Made by a program: the position numbers and the translations under genes. A model generated the notes under the pieces. It was not told the origin of the DNA, made no database searches, and saw only the letters and a list, made by a program, of their open reading frames with translations. A stretch of DNA of 64,000 nucleotides from Sipunculus nudus (taxonomy: Eukaryota; Annelida; Sipuncula; Golfingiida; Sipunculidae), in assembly GCA_026874595.1 (NCBI GenBank), contig CM049306.1, positions 2,122,019-2,186,018 of the forward strand, in the 5' to 3' direction. This document shows positions 1 through 11,600 of the stretch, piece by piece; position 1 is the stretch's first letter; each line of letters begins with the position of its first letter.

Positions 1-875
1 GGTCCATTCGAACCGCGTCTGTACTGAGAAGTTTTCCCAATATAACAACTCAATGTAGCAACCGGATCAAGCTTAACTACAGAACAGGTTTGCACATGAA
101 CAGAGAAACCATCCCTGTAATAGTCATTCTTAATGCCAAAAAACATAATATTCATAGAACCATCCAAATTAAAGGTGATCTGGTCAACGGACATAATAAA
201 CTTGTTACACACACGAGTTTCCTTATCAAAAACCTTAGCATTCGGCGCCACATCAGACCGTCTAAGAAACACAGCAAAGGCTAACAAGGTCAAACATTTC
301 AGTCGTAAATGTTTGATATTAAGTTCTTCATTGTCTGGCCAAGACAGGAAAAGTTCTTTAAACGGTTCACCTGGCAGGATCGCCGGTCTTGCCCGGGGGG
401 CCTGTGTGCCTGATTTGATTAAAGCAGTACAAAGTTTCTTAATGTCAGGTCGGAGCATAACATGATCATAGTCAAGTGCATCGTATAAACTCGAGAGCGC
501 AGCTGACGCCGAACACAAAAGTGAACGGGGGCGTGAGGAACTATCAGCCAACACACATAAAAACTCTGCAATATCCGTGCTGTCTCTTGGGGGAAACATA
601 ACATGGAACTGATTACAAAAGGACTTCAATTTTACTAGTAGCCTGTTGTATAAATCAAGTGTGCTTTTAGCCCAGTTACATGGAAATTGTTGCTGTGCTC
701 TATCACTCCAACCCTGTGCATCAAGTTTTAATCGCCAGAAATTCTCCAGGAATACAGTTTCCAGTTTGGGTTCTTTAATGGTTCTGGACAAACGCCTAAT
801 TGCCAAATTGACCGGGGGTTGTTTGGGATCTGGAACGGATGGACCGTTGACATTTGGACCAGCTGACGAAACCAT
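1..875 (-). CDS. DIRS-type tyrosine recombinase (partial, runs off left edge)
   Basis: Reading the minus strand from the ATG at 875-873 gives about 291 codons without a stop to base 1. The frame is open further upstream, back to a stop near 1090. It overlaps the 3' end of the RT/RNase H ORF by about 148 bases in a different frame, as in DIRS elements. The protein has an all-helical-looking N-terminal half. It then shows a segment ending FLRRSDV (codons around 269-249), which fits box A of tyrosine recombinases with its catalytic Arg. The box B residues (HxxR) and the nucleophilic Tyr would lie beyond the left edge. The expected role is integration of the circular DNA copy without target-site duplication. 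Whether the ATG at 875 is the true start is unknown. No stop or frameshift is seen in the visible part. Confidence 0.8.
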   Translation of the reverse strand, partial: MVSSAGPNVNGPSVPDPKQPPVNLAIRRLSRTIKEPKLETVFLENFWRLKLDAQGWSDRAQQQFPCNWAKSTLDLYNRLLVKLKSFCNQFHVMFPPRDSTDIAEFLCVLADSSSRPRSLLCSASAALSSLYDALDYDHVMLRPDIKKLCTALIKSGTQAPRARPAILPGEPFKELFLSWPDNEELNIKHLRLKCLTLLAFAVFLRRSDVAPNAKVFDKETRVCNKFIMSVDQITFNLDGSMNIMFFGIKNDYYRDGFSVHVQTCSVVKLDPVATLSCYIGKTSQYRRGSNG

Positions 876-2590
876 GGTTGAGCTGGCCAGTAAGGTGCTA
901 TTAGGGTTGCCTCCACCTTTTGAGATGCGATTAGATTTAGAATCTTTGAAATGAGCCAAAACGGTGGATTGACAAAATTGTTTTCGCCCGTCCAATTGTG
1001 AGCCAAAGCATCTATACCGGACGAGAGGGGGTCGTGATACAGGCTGTTGTAACGTGGTAGTTGCGCTGTCATCATTGAAGCAAACCGGTCAATGGTGTGA
1101 GGCCCCCACATTAAGTCTAGAAAACGGAATAAACGTGTGTTTAGTTTCCATTCGTACGGAGACAAATTTCGGCTCAACATATCGGCGTGGTGGATCTGAT
1201 TTCCAGCGAGATATTTCGCCTGTAGATCTATGTCCCATGTATGTGCCTCTAGCCAAACTCTTTGAACTAAGTCCCCTAATTCCTGACTTGGACTGTATAA
1301 ACGGTTGACACATGCAACCGTCGTCACATTGTCGCTCAAGATTTGAACAGATTTCCCCTGGAGTTCGGGTCCAAATGACCTCAGAGCCAGCCCTACGGCA
1401 AGAAGCTCCCTGTAGTTGGAAGGCATGTGGGCGACCCGAGTATTCCATTGTCCTGAAGCTTCAACACTTAATGCCTCAATACAAGCGCCCCAACCAAAAC
1501 TACTTGCATCCGTAGCAACCTGAATATCTATAGGTTTAACTCGTATGGGGGCACCCTTCCAATTATCAATAGCCTCTCGCCACCAAGTGAACTCCTTGAC
1601 AATACACGGGTTCAAAACGATTATACCGTCCCAAGAAACTCTTTGGGCTATACCCCGATAAATATTTCTCAACAAAAGTTTTGCAGGCAGAATGGCCTTT
1701 GTCATTGACACACATTGACCTGCAATGCATGCAAGTTTCCTAGCCGAGGCAGTGCCTTTATTCAAGCTGCGCCTAATATCCCTTTTAAGACGCCGGATAC
1801 GCTGCTTGGTGACCTGAATATACGGAATGCCTCCATGATGGGCAGTGTTAATTACAAAACCCAAGTAGGTACAACAAGTGGACGGGGTCAGTACACTTTT
1901 GTCAAAATTAATTGTCCAACCTAAATCAAGTAGTGTGTGTACAAAGAGATCAATGTGGTCAGTGGCAGTATGACTCTTTAACATCAATACAAAATCATCT
2001 ACATATAAAACCAATCTGACACCATGTTCACGTAAATATTGTACAACGGGACGGAGAATCTTGTAAAAATAATAAGGGCTACAAGCTAATCCCTGTGATA
2101 AGGCTGTAAAGACAAATGACTGTCCTCGCCATTCAAATCCCAAGTACCTTTGAAAATCGGCATGTACACCAACGTGATAAAACCCATCTTTAAGATCTGC
2201 AGTAACTAACAAGTCATTGTGCTCTATTTGTTCTGACACTGTATCAATACCTTCTGACCGGAACTTAGGAACAACAATATTTTGATTTAACACTCGGAGG
2301 TCTATGATTAACCGGTACTCCCCACCTTTTTTAGGTACACATTTTAATGGTGATATACACAATGGGTACTCACCAACATGACATTTTCGTATTACACCCT
2401 GGCCAAGTTACACAAGTAATTTAGCATCAACTAACCTTCTTTCTGACTCTGACAAAGAGTAATTTTGTAACCTAAAACCAAACTGGGCCTCCTTGAAGAC
2501 TAAAGGTACACCATTAGTTACCCAATCCAATATGTTCTCACTGGCATTAATGTTTATCCAAGCATCTGCATGTCGAGCCAGGGGATTCAC
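728..2590 (-). pseudogene. DIRS-type reverse transcriptase/RNase H, interrupted by one in-frame stop
   Basis: One frame runs from a GTG at 2590 to the TAA at 728-730 and is interrupted only by a TAA at 2408-2410. The first 60 codons and the 544-codon remainder are in the same frame, so this is a nonsense change and not a frameshift. Reverse-transcriptase motifs are visible: TADLKDGF (motif A Asp), SQGLACSP (motif B) and LYVDD (motif C catalytic pair). An RNase H region begins at DASSFGWGA and continues through LSDN and a later Asp-containing HHADMLSR. A C-terminal segment with NPPFW resembles the methyltransferase-like domain of DIRS elements. The 5' end is uncertain because a stop lies 21 bases upstream of the GTG. 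A spliced or frameshifted link to gag is possible. Confidence 0.9.
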
Positions 2591-2706
2591 ATATATATGA
2601 ATGATAAAACCTTACATGCAAAAGAAACAAAAACATGCAAAATCATGTCGAAACACTGAATAGACCAATCACAGTACACAGTTCACTTTCATCCCAAAAA
2701 GTGGAG

Positions 2707-3840
2707 CTAGTCCATAGGATTGTCCGGCCCGTCAGGACATCCACTCCGACCACGGTTGAATGGAAAACCTCTGTTGCTAGTGAATGAGCGGAATACATCA
2801 GATGACTGTTGTCTGTCACCGAAGCCACGTCCGCCTCCACGGCCGAAACCACCTGAACGACGCCAACCCTGGCCACGGCACTGTGATTGTTGGTGCTGCT
2901 CCCTAGCGGCGGATATTGCAACACAATTACGCAAGGTATCAAATGAAGCTGCAGGGAAGGCACCCGTGTGAAGCTGCATACAACGATAAACGCCAGCTGT
3001 TTCTGGACCTAAGTTTCCCTGCACCAAAAGTAGAGCATACTCCTCTTGCAAATAACGTAATGCTGCAAACGATATTACAAATATGTCCTGTAAATCACCT
3101 TCACTCACGGAACCAGATTCTAGTTCTGATATCACCTTCAATAATGTCTCAAAATGTTTACCAGTTCTAGAAATGATACTGAATACTGGCTGATCTGCTC
3201 TCTGTATACTTGTTCTACCCGAGTCACCAAGTCTCAAATCATTTGGAAGTCTAGTACGGCGTACCCCATCTTCAATAGTTCTATATTCATTCTGTAGGAA
3301 CTTGGTATCAAAACGTGAGTAACCGAGGGCGCCCTGAACACTTGATGAACCTCCGGCAGGATTATATCTAGGGCGAACAACGTTACTGCCCATGTGACAG
3401 TTGGCACCGGCAACATTTGCGGGATTTTCTACACTGGGGTTGTGGTACTCACCCACGGTTTCTGGCATATAACGCCGCTGATCACGCAAGTTTGACCGAC
3501 CGTTTTCATGCGACAAATCAGGCTGAGGGTCACTGGGTGCATTCGCAGACAGATTTCCTGTGTAACTGTTTGATATGGCGCCAGAAACGCTGCCGGCCGG
3601 AGCGTTGTTTAGAGTATTATCCTCCTGGGCACGTGATTCCTGACCAATGCTCCGTTCAATTATATTTACCCGAGACGATAACTGTCCAACTGACACATTT
3701 AGACTCTTTAAACCAACTAATATTTTGTCCAATGTAGCATTTTCCTCCAATTCGTTTGGCTGATTCGCCATATCCCACCGCGGCGGATGACACCAAGCGG
3801 AGAATGAATAGAATGGGTGGCGATATATAGATGTCGCCAC
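2707..3840 (-). CDS. Gag-like protein of the DIRS element
   Basis: This 377-codon ORF lies directly upstream of the RT ORF. Its position, a predicted helical or coiled N-terminal stretch (NATLDKILVGLKSLNVSVGQ) and a basic Gly/Arg-rich C-terminus (RSGGFGRGGGRGFG) fit a nucleic-acid-binding gag-like protein. No zinc knuckle is seen. The first ATG (3838-3840) overlaps a perfect hairpin at 3813-3844. An internal ATG at 769-771 of the fourth kilobase (3769-3771) starts the more protein-like sequence MANQPNELEEN and may be the real start. It was identified by context and composition, not by a recognised domain. Confidence 0.68.
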   Translation of the reverse strand: MATSIYRHPFYSFSAWCHPPRWDMANQPNELEENATLDKILVGLKSLNVSVGQLSSRVNIIERSIGQESRAQEDNTLNNAPAGSVSGAISNSYTGNLSANAPSDPQPDLSHENGRSNLRDQRRYMPETVGEYHNPSVENPANVAGANCHMGSNVVRPRYNPAGGSSSVQGALGYSRFDTKFLQNEYRTIEDGVRRTRLPNDLRLGDSGRTSIQRADQPVFSIISRTGKHFETLLKVISELESGSVSEGDLQDIFVISFAALRYLQEEYALLLVQGNLGPETAGVYRCMQLHTGAFPAASFDTLRNCVAISAAREQHQQSQCRGQGWRRSGGFGRGGGRGFGDRQQSSDVFRSFTSNRGFPFNRGRSGCPDGPDNPMD

Positions 3841-3844
3841 CCAT
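3813..3844. other. Perfect inverted repeat at the 5' edge of the gag ORF
   Basis: Two 11-base arms (3813-3823 and 3834-3844, ATGGGTGGCGA and its complement) flank a 10-base loop. The hairpin overlaps the first possible gag start. It could be a leader structure of the element RNA or part of a terminal repeat. Its function is unknown. Confidence 0.6.
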
Positions 3845-3882
3845 GGCAGGGACCTGACAGTAAAAATTGTTTCGGGTGATTA

Positions 3883-5514
3883 ACAATTATAATGCTAGCT
3901 GGTATTAATGATGAGTTTTGTTTACAGACATGGGACAATCATTTTACTAATGCAGGTCCTGTCTACATTTATAATGTGAGCTGGTATTAATGATGAGTTT
4001 TGTTTACAGACATGGGACAATCAGTTCACTAATGCAGGTCCTGTCTACAATTATAATGGGAGCTGGTATTAATGATGAGTTTTGTTTACAGACATGGGAC
4101 AATCAGTTCACTAATGCAGGTCCTGTCTACAATTATAATGGAAGCTGGTATTAATGATGAGTTTTGTTAACAGACATGGGACAATGGGTTCACTAATGCA
4201 GGTCCTGTCTACATTTATAATGTGAGCTGGTATTAATGATGAGTTTTGTTTACAGACATGGGACAACCAGTTCACTAATGCAGGTCCTGTCTACATTTAT
4301 AATGTGAGCTGGTATTAATGATGAGTTTTGTTTACAGACATGGGACAATTGGTTCACTAATGCAGGTCCTGTGTACATTTATAATGTGAGCTGGTATTAA
4401 TGATGAGTTTTGTTTACAGATATGGGACAATGGGTTCACAAATACAGGTCCTGTCTACAATTATAATGTGAGCTGGTATTAATGATGAGTTTTGTTTACA
4501 GACATGGGACAATCAGTTCACTAATGCAGGTCCTGTCTAGTCCTGTCTACATTTATAATGTGAGCTGGTATTAATGAGTTTTGTTTACAGACATGGGACA
4601 ATCAGATCACTAATGCAGGTCCTGTGTACAGTTATAATGTGAGCGGGTATTTTTGATGAGTTTTGTTTACAGACATGGGACAATGGGTTAACTAATGCAG
4701 GTTCTGTCTACAATTATAATGTGAGCTGGTATTAATGATGAGTTTTGTTTACAGACATGGGACAATAGGTTCACTAATGCAGGTCCTGTCTACATTTATA
4801 ATGTGACCTGGTACTAATGATGAGTTTTGTTTACAGACATGGGACAATCAGTTCACTAATGCAGGTCCTGTCTACATTTATAATGTGAGCTGGTATTAAT
4901 GATGAGTTTTGTTTACAGACATGGGACAATCAGTTCACTAATGCAGGTACTGTCTACATTTATAATGTGAGCTGGTATTAATGAGTTTTGTTTACAGACA
5001 TGGGACTATCAGTTTACTAATGCAGGTCCTGTCTACATTTATAATGTGAGCTGGTATTAATGATGAGTTTTGTTTACAGACATGGGACAATCAGTTCACT
5101 AATGCAGGTACTGTCTACATTTATAATGTGAGCTGGTATTAATGAGTTTTGTTTACAGACATGGGACTATCAGTTTACTAATGCAGGTCCTGTCTACATT
5201 TATAATGTGAGCTGGTATTAATGATGAGTTTTGTTTACAGACATTGGTCAACTGGTTCACTACTACAGGTCCTGTCTACATTTGTAATGCGAGCTGGTAT
5301 TAATGATGAGTTTTGTTTACAGACATGGGACAACTGGTTCACTACTACAGGTCCTGTCTACATTTATAATGTGAGCTGGTATTAATGATGAGTTTTGTTT
5401 ACAGACATGGGACAATGGGTTCACTAATGCAGGTCCTGTCTACAATTATAATGTGAGCTGGTATTAATGATGAGTTTTGTTTACAGACATGGGACAATCG
5501 GTTCACTTATGCAG
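3883..5514 (+). repeat. 82-bp tandem array carrying the splice acceptor of an NCAPH exon
   Basis: About 20 head-to-tail units of 82 bp, a few of 79 bp. Each contains TTTTGTTTACAG followed by ACATGGGACAAT, then AATGCAGGTCCTG, then a spacer. The last unit continues into the NCAPH exon at 5487, so every unit copies that exon's acceptor and its first ~38 exonic bases. One unit (near 4530-4560) has a short internal duplication. Reading on from an upstream acceptor copy meets a TGA inside the unit, so use of an upstream copy would truncate the protein. Confidence 0.93.
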
Positions 5515-5667
5515 GTCCTGGCTACTGAACCTGGCGAGTACTCCTACTTCAAATCAGACGCCCTGAAAATGTGGGGAGGACCTGAACACTGGAAACCAGC
5601 GAGCTCCAAACACTCAAGTACGTTACAAGACAGGGTTGTTAATGTCATACATAAAGCAAACACCCAG
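5487..5667 (+). CDS. NCAPH: NCAPH exon (PGEYSYF / MWGGPEHW)
   Basis: The acceptor is TTTGTTTACAG ending at 5486; an alternative AG at 5513-5514 is also in phase. The exon encodes IGSLMQVLATEPGEYSYF and MWGGPEHW, equivalent to the central conserved block of CAP-H. Two donors are possible: GTACGT at 5618 (exon ends in phase 1) or GTAAAT at 5668 (phase 0). The first pairs with the acceptor at 8675 and gives a spacing close to human CAP-H. The second pairs with 8581 and inserts about 48 residues. Confidence 0.88.
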
Positions 5668-8600
5668 GTAAATGACTGTAAATCATGAAAAGGTATACCA
5701 GGTAGATGTTTAAGCTGGTAATGATTGTATACATGTTTCTAACTACTGGGTGCTATGTTACTTAGCAATGATTTCTTTTATACATGTTTCTAACTATTGG
5801 TGCTATTTTAATTAGCAATGATTTATTGTATATGTTTCTAACTACTGGGTGTTTTGTTTCTTAGCAATGATTTCTTGTATACATATTTCTAACTGTTGGT
5901 GCTATGTTGATTAGGAGTAAGATTACTCAGACAATCAGTCTGACTCAAAACTCATTTAAATACCAGAAGTGATCAGTCTCCGTAAAGCAAGCATTGCTGT
6001 ACAGTTTTTTTTATGTGCTGTGTTATTAAGATTTTACGTGTCTTAAATTCTCCCTTGTACAGGTTTCTCAGGTACTTGATATTTCTGTTGTCATGTTTTT
6101 ATTCTTTACCAAGAAGTGGTTTGTTTTCATTACCAGCAGATCCTGTTCCTGTTCATAGTTGAACTAACTGTCCTTCCTGCTGAGCTAAGTCATAATCAGT
6201 TGAACTAACTGTCCTTCCTGCCGAGCTAAGTCATAATTAGTTGAACTAACTGTCCTTCCTGCTGAGCTAAGTCATAACCAGTTGAACTAACTGTCCTTCC
6301 TGCTGAGCTAAGTCATAACCAGTTGAACAAATTGTCCTTCCTGCTGAGCTAAGTCATAACCAGTTGAACTAACTGTCCTTCCTGCTGAGCTAAGTCATAA
6401 CCAGTTGAACTAACGGTCCTTCCTGCTGAGCAAAGTCATAACCAGTTGAACTAACTGTCCTTCCTGCTGAGCTAAGTCATAATCAGTTGAACTAACTGTC
6501 CTTCCTGCCGAGCTAAGTCATAACCAGTTGAACTAACTGTCCTTCCTGCCGAGCTAAGTCATAACCAGTTGAACAAACTGTCCTTCCTGCCGAGCTAAGT
6601 CATAATCAGTTGAACAAACTGTCCTTCCTGCTGAGCTAAGTCATAACCAGTTGAACTAACTGTCCTTCCTGCTGAGCTAAGTCGTAACCAGTTGAACTAA
6701 CTGTTCTTCCTGCTGAGCTAAGTCATTATCTGTTGAACTAACTGTCCTTCCTGCTGAGCTAAGTCGTAACCAGTTGAACTAACTGTCCTTCCTGCTGAGC
6801 TAAGTCATAACCAGTTGAACTAACTGTCTTTCCTGCTGAGCTAAGTCATAACCAGTTGAACTAACTGTCCTTCCTGCTGAGCTAAGTCATAACCAGTTGA
6901 ACTAACTGTCCTTCTTGCTGAGCTAAGTCATAACCAGTTGAACTAACTGTCCTTCCTGCTGAGCTAAGTCGTAACCAGTTGAACTAACTGTCCTTCCTGC
7001 TGAGCTAAGTCATAACCAGTTGAACTAACTGTCCTTCTTGCTGAGCTAAGTCATAACCAGTTGAACTAACTGTCTTTCCTGCTGAGCTAAGTCATAACCA
7101 GATCATGTATTAGGCCATGTTGCTTTTATAAATGTTGAGTTATGAACAGTGAGAACAAGCTTGTTCACAAGGTACACCACAACCTGGAGGTGGTCAGCTG
7201 ACCTTGGTTTCCTGCCATCTGTCCATGAAACATTGTATGATCTCCAGAGATGAAACCTTTTATAATCATCTCAGATCTAGGTAAATCAGATTAATGAAAC
7301 CTTCTATGCTCATTGGTGAGCGTGGTGGTGTAATGGCAAAGGTGCCGGACTTGTGATCAAGCAATCATGGGTTCACTCCTGTAGCCTCTCACTTCTTCAC
7401 TAAGACCCTGAAGCAAGGTCTCAGCCACAAGTGTGCTTATGTCTGCCCAGCATTACAAATGGGTACCGGATTAAGTGCCATCTGCGTATGGTGGGCCCTA
7501 GCAACCTAAAATCTGTGTGTGGTCTCTGTAGCATCCCTAGGGAGCTACTACTGGGAAGTAAATTGTAAAGTCTTCTGAGCCAGTTATTGGGAAGGGGACT
7601 TTAAACCTGCAACTTTACTTTTACTTTTACTTTACTTTATCTGAAACTAAGTAAGCAGAATAATCTAAGAGCTAGGTAAACCAGAATGGTCTAGGTAAAT
7701 CAGGTTAATCTAAGATCTAGGTAAACCAGCATGCATAATCAGGTAAATCAGGTTAATCTAAGATCTAGGTAAACCAGCATAATCAGGTAAATCAGGTTAA
7801 TCTAAGATCTAGGTAAACCAGCATAGTCAGGTAAATCAGGTTAATCTAAGATCTAGGTAAACCAGCATAATCAGGTAAATCAGGTTAATCTAAAGATCTA
7901 GGTAAACCAGCATGCATAATCAGGTAAATCAGGTTAATCTAAGATCTAGGTAAACCAGCATAATCAGGTAAATCAGGTTAATCTAAGATCTAGGTAAACC
8001 AGCATAGTCAGGTAAATCAGGTTAATCTAAGATCTAGGTAAACCAGCATAATCAGGTAAATCAGGTTAATCTAAGATCTAGGTAAACCAGCATAATCAGG
8101 TAAATCAGGTTAATCTAAGATCTAGGTAAACCAGCATAATCAGGTAAATCAGGTTAATCTAAGATCTAGGTAAACCAGCATAATCAGGTAAATCAGGTTA
8201 ATCTAAGATCTAGGTAAACCAGCATAATCAGGTAAATCAGGTTAATCTAAGATCTAGGTAAACCAGCATAATCAGGTAAATCAGGTAAATCTAAGATCTA
8301 GGTAAACCAGCATAATCAGGTAAATCAGGTTAATCTAAGATCTAGGTAAACCAGCATAATCAGGTAAATCAGGTTAATCTAAGATCTAGGTAAACCAGCA
8401 TAATCAGGTAAATCAGGTTAATCTAAGATCTAGGTAAACCAGCATAATCAGGTAAATCAGGTTAATCTAAGATCTAGGTAAACCAGCATAATCAGGTAAA
8501 TCAGGTTAATCTAAGATCTAGGTAAACCAGCATAATCAGGTAAATCAGGTTAATCTAAGCTTTCTACTAATTCTTTTTAGATTTCCTTGAAAGATAAAGT

Positions 8601-11600
8601 ACACATTTCTCACATCCCTTGTGGGTGGGGGATTGAAACCTCTGACCAATCACAAGTTTTTTCTTTTAATGCAGCTACAGCATCAGTGGCAGCTACGGAA
8701 AAGTCTGATGTTTCTAAAAAGAGGAAACAGAAAGCCCCATCACGGGTCGACCTGAAACAAAATATTGACTTTGACACATTCACCAAAGAATCTCGAGCAA
8801 CAACTACACTAACCAAAGCTACAGTAGAGAAGTACACCAAGGCAAAGACGGTACTGCCAGAAGACATACATTATGAACCCGAGGATCTCTTCAGTGTCTT
8901 CAACAAACCCAGCGTGAAGGTCTGCAACTTACCTCAGGATTAAGACAGCAGCACTTGAACACAGGGGCACTTGAAAACAGGCGCACTTGAACACTGGCAC
9001 ACTTGAACACAGCCGCTTACTCACAGCCAAACTTTAACACAGCCATTCTTTGACAGCCAAAATTGAATGAAGTAAAAGACCAACACAGCCAAATTTTGAC
9101 ATATTTACAATCTAATTCTATCTGTATTTTAATGTAGCCACACATTTACACAGCCACACTTTCATGGCTTGGGTAATTGAAAATGTAATCATTATTGAAT
9201 GGAATTAATTACATGATTTCATGTAATTGAAAGTAATTTGTAATTTAACATATTTCAAATTACATGTAATTATAATTAATTATTTTGAAAAATACACTGT
9301 AATTTGAATTACTTTTCAATTACACTTAAATTAAATAATCTGCCTGATCAGACAAACAAACGTGTATATTGCTACACAGTAGTCATCACTGCTGATCCTT
9401 CTGTGCCCAAGTTTCATCTGAGCTGTGTTTCCAGCTTATCCCTAACAAGGTTTCTGGGGAGGGTTTCTCCCCGAGTTAATTTGAAGTAACCCTCTGACTT
9501 CTGCTTGTGTTCTGCCAGACTGCATTCATCCAGTCTATTTGCAGGTCATCCAGAATCACCTTAAGGGGATAGTTGCATTGTGTTTTGATTGCAAGGACCT
9601 ATTATTGACCATGGAGTGCCTACATATAGTTTCTCCTGAGCAGTGGCCTGTATGTATACAGCTTATGATTGACAAGGTTTCCTGTGAGGGATTCTGTAGG
9701 ACTTTGTCCTGACAGTGTAGCACCCCTCTTCTCTGGTTCTGTCTGACTGCCAAATGTCCAGGCTATCAGTAGTTTATCCAGAAACATCAAAAGGGGCTGG
9801 TTGTATTGTGTTTGGATTGCAGTGACCTATCAGTGACCAGGGAGTGTGGACAGAATGTAGGACGTTTCGGACATGGACAGTCCGGACTAGGACAGCCCAG
9901 ACTAGGATGGTCCGGACTAGGACGTTTCGGATAGGCTTTTTTGCAAGGGAGGATGTTTCGGACAGATCAATATTATTACCAGAAAATGACCTTTTGTTGT
10001 TATAATTTTTAGTGTTTCAATGTACTCATATGTTTAATGATATAATATTCATCTGCCTTCAAATATGGGGATTAATTGAGGGGTTTTTTTTATGTTATTT
10101 GTAAGCAAAAAGATACAGTATTAAACAGAATAGAGTGAACCATTGACAGGAGAACATTTTGTTTAATAAAACTATGAAAACTACAAAAATATAATAATCA
10201 TGCACTTATATTAATATATACAAAAAAATAGAATTAATAATCATGCACTTATATAAATATATTCAAAATATAGAATGATGCAAAAATATTTTTTAAAACA
10301 AATTTTATTGCTCATTCCCTGCATGGTGTTGTAAACAATTTTATGGAAAGTTCTGTATACATAAGCAGTATTCATTATCCACATCTTTTATTTATATGTA
10401 AGGGTGACCACCTCTCAAGTTCTGGCTGACACCACGAAGCAATTCTGGGATGGTAATTGTATCTAAAGCTCTATCCTCACACAGATTATGTAATCTGGCT
10501 TGCAATTCCTTGTAAATTTTCTTAAACCTTTTCTTTTGAGAACTCCATGTTCTGCTTGCAGAAGAACATCTGCATAATGTGCACATTCTGCCAGAAGGCA
10601 TTCAGGCAATTAATCCCCATATTTTGGAGGCAAATGAATATTATATCATTAAACATATGGGTACAATGAAACACTAAAAATTATAACAACAAAAGGTCAT
10701 TTATTGGTAATAATATTGATCTGTCCGAAACGTCCTCCCTTGCGAAAAAGCCCGTCCGAAAACGTCCTAGTCATGACCGTCCTTGTCCGGACTGTCTGTG
10801 TCCAGACCACCCTAGTCCGGACCGTCTGATCCGAAACATCCGTCCACCATGTGGACATACACATTGATTAAATGACAACAGTCATCATTAGCTTTTGTGC
10901 CCAAAGGGAGAACAGTGTCTAAGGATAATTGATTTTCAGTATCAGCAGGCAAGCTGTTTATGCTATACAGCTGTTCCATGAATGACATTACTTTTCAGAT
11001 TTTATGGTGATAAAGGGCATCCAGCAGTTTGATAACATATCATATACAGGCATAGATATGCACCAAATAGACATGCATTTAATGGAACCAAGTATTGCAA
11101 GTACATCAGTTTGATTTTGTATTTAGTATATTTAATTAGCAACCACAATATACAGTTATACCTACCCTGACATGTTAAATTTCAACACAGCCACACTATT
11201 ACAGCCACACTTTTACCTGCTATAATTTGATGAAGTAAATATCAACAGGGCCAGACTTTGACAGTAAAACTTTAACACAGCCACACTTTGACATAGATTA
11301 ATTTTAATGCAGAATTATATAATAAACATGTTTATTTTACATGAATTGTACAACTATTTACTGCTAATGCAAGGCACTCTTCATGGATGGTGGACAGTGG
11401 TGTTAACACAGCCTATTTCAACACATTTAACACAGTATACTTAAACACATCCTATTTTAACACATCCATATTTAACACAGCATATTTTAACACAGCCTAT
11501 TTTAACACATCCAGATTTAACACCACTTATTGTAACACAGCCTACTTAATGTAGGTTTTCCATATAAAGAACTTTTTATCACATTGAGGTTCATACACAC

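Larger units (their letters stand above)
1..3882 (-). mobile_element. DIRS-like tyrosine-recombinase retrotransposon, 3' end beyond the window
   Basis: Three ORFs on the minus strand lie in the order gag-like, RT/RNase H, tyrosine recombinase. The recombinase ORF overlaps the RT ORF in another frame, which is typical of DIRS-type retrotransposons. The 5' part ends near 3880, where the first unit of an 82-bp array begins. The 3' end (recombinase C-terminus and terminal repeats) lies left of base 1. The element is antisense to NCAPH and must sit in an NCAPH intron, because the upstream NCAPH exons are not in the window. One nonsense codon breaks the RT ORF, so this copy is probably not autonomous. 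Exact termini cannot be set without the other end. Confidence 0.88.
5668..8580 (+). other. NCAPH intron filled by three arrays and a SINE
   Basis: Contains four ~52-bp repeats (5725-5912), a 41-bp array (6150-7103), a tRNA-derived SINE (7316-7650) and a 44-bp array (7675-8560). A likely branch point and acceptor (CTACTAATTCTTTTTAG) end at 8580. No other gene is seen. Confidence 0.75.

Noticed and set aside
7316-7390. Functional tRNA gene
   Set aside because: Promoter boxes are present but a closed acceptor stem is not seen; the sequence continues into a SINE body.
6150-8560. CRISPR-like regular repeats
   Set aside because: Units are contiguous without unique spacers and lie in a eukaryotic intron; these are minisatellites.
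10392-10601. Small ORF in the inverted-repeat element as a transposase
   Set aside because: 69 codons, basic, no DDE or other motif visible.
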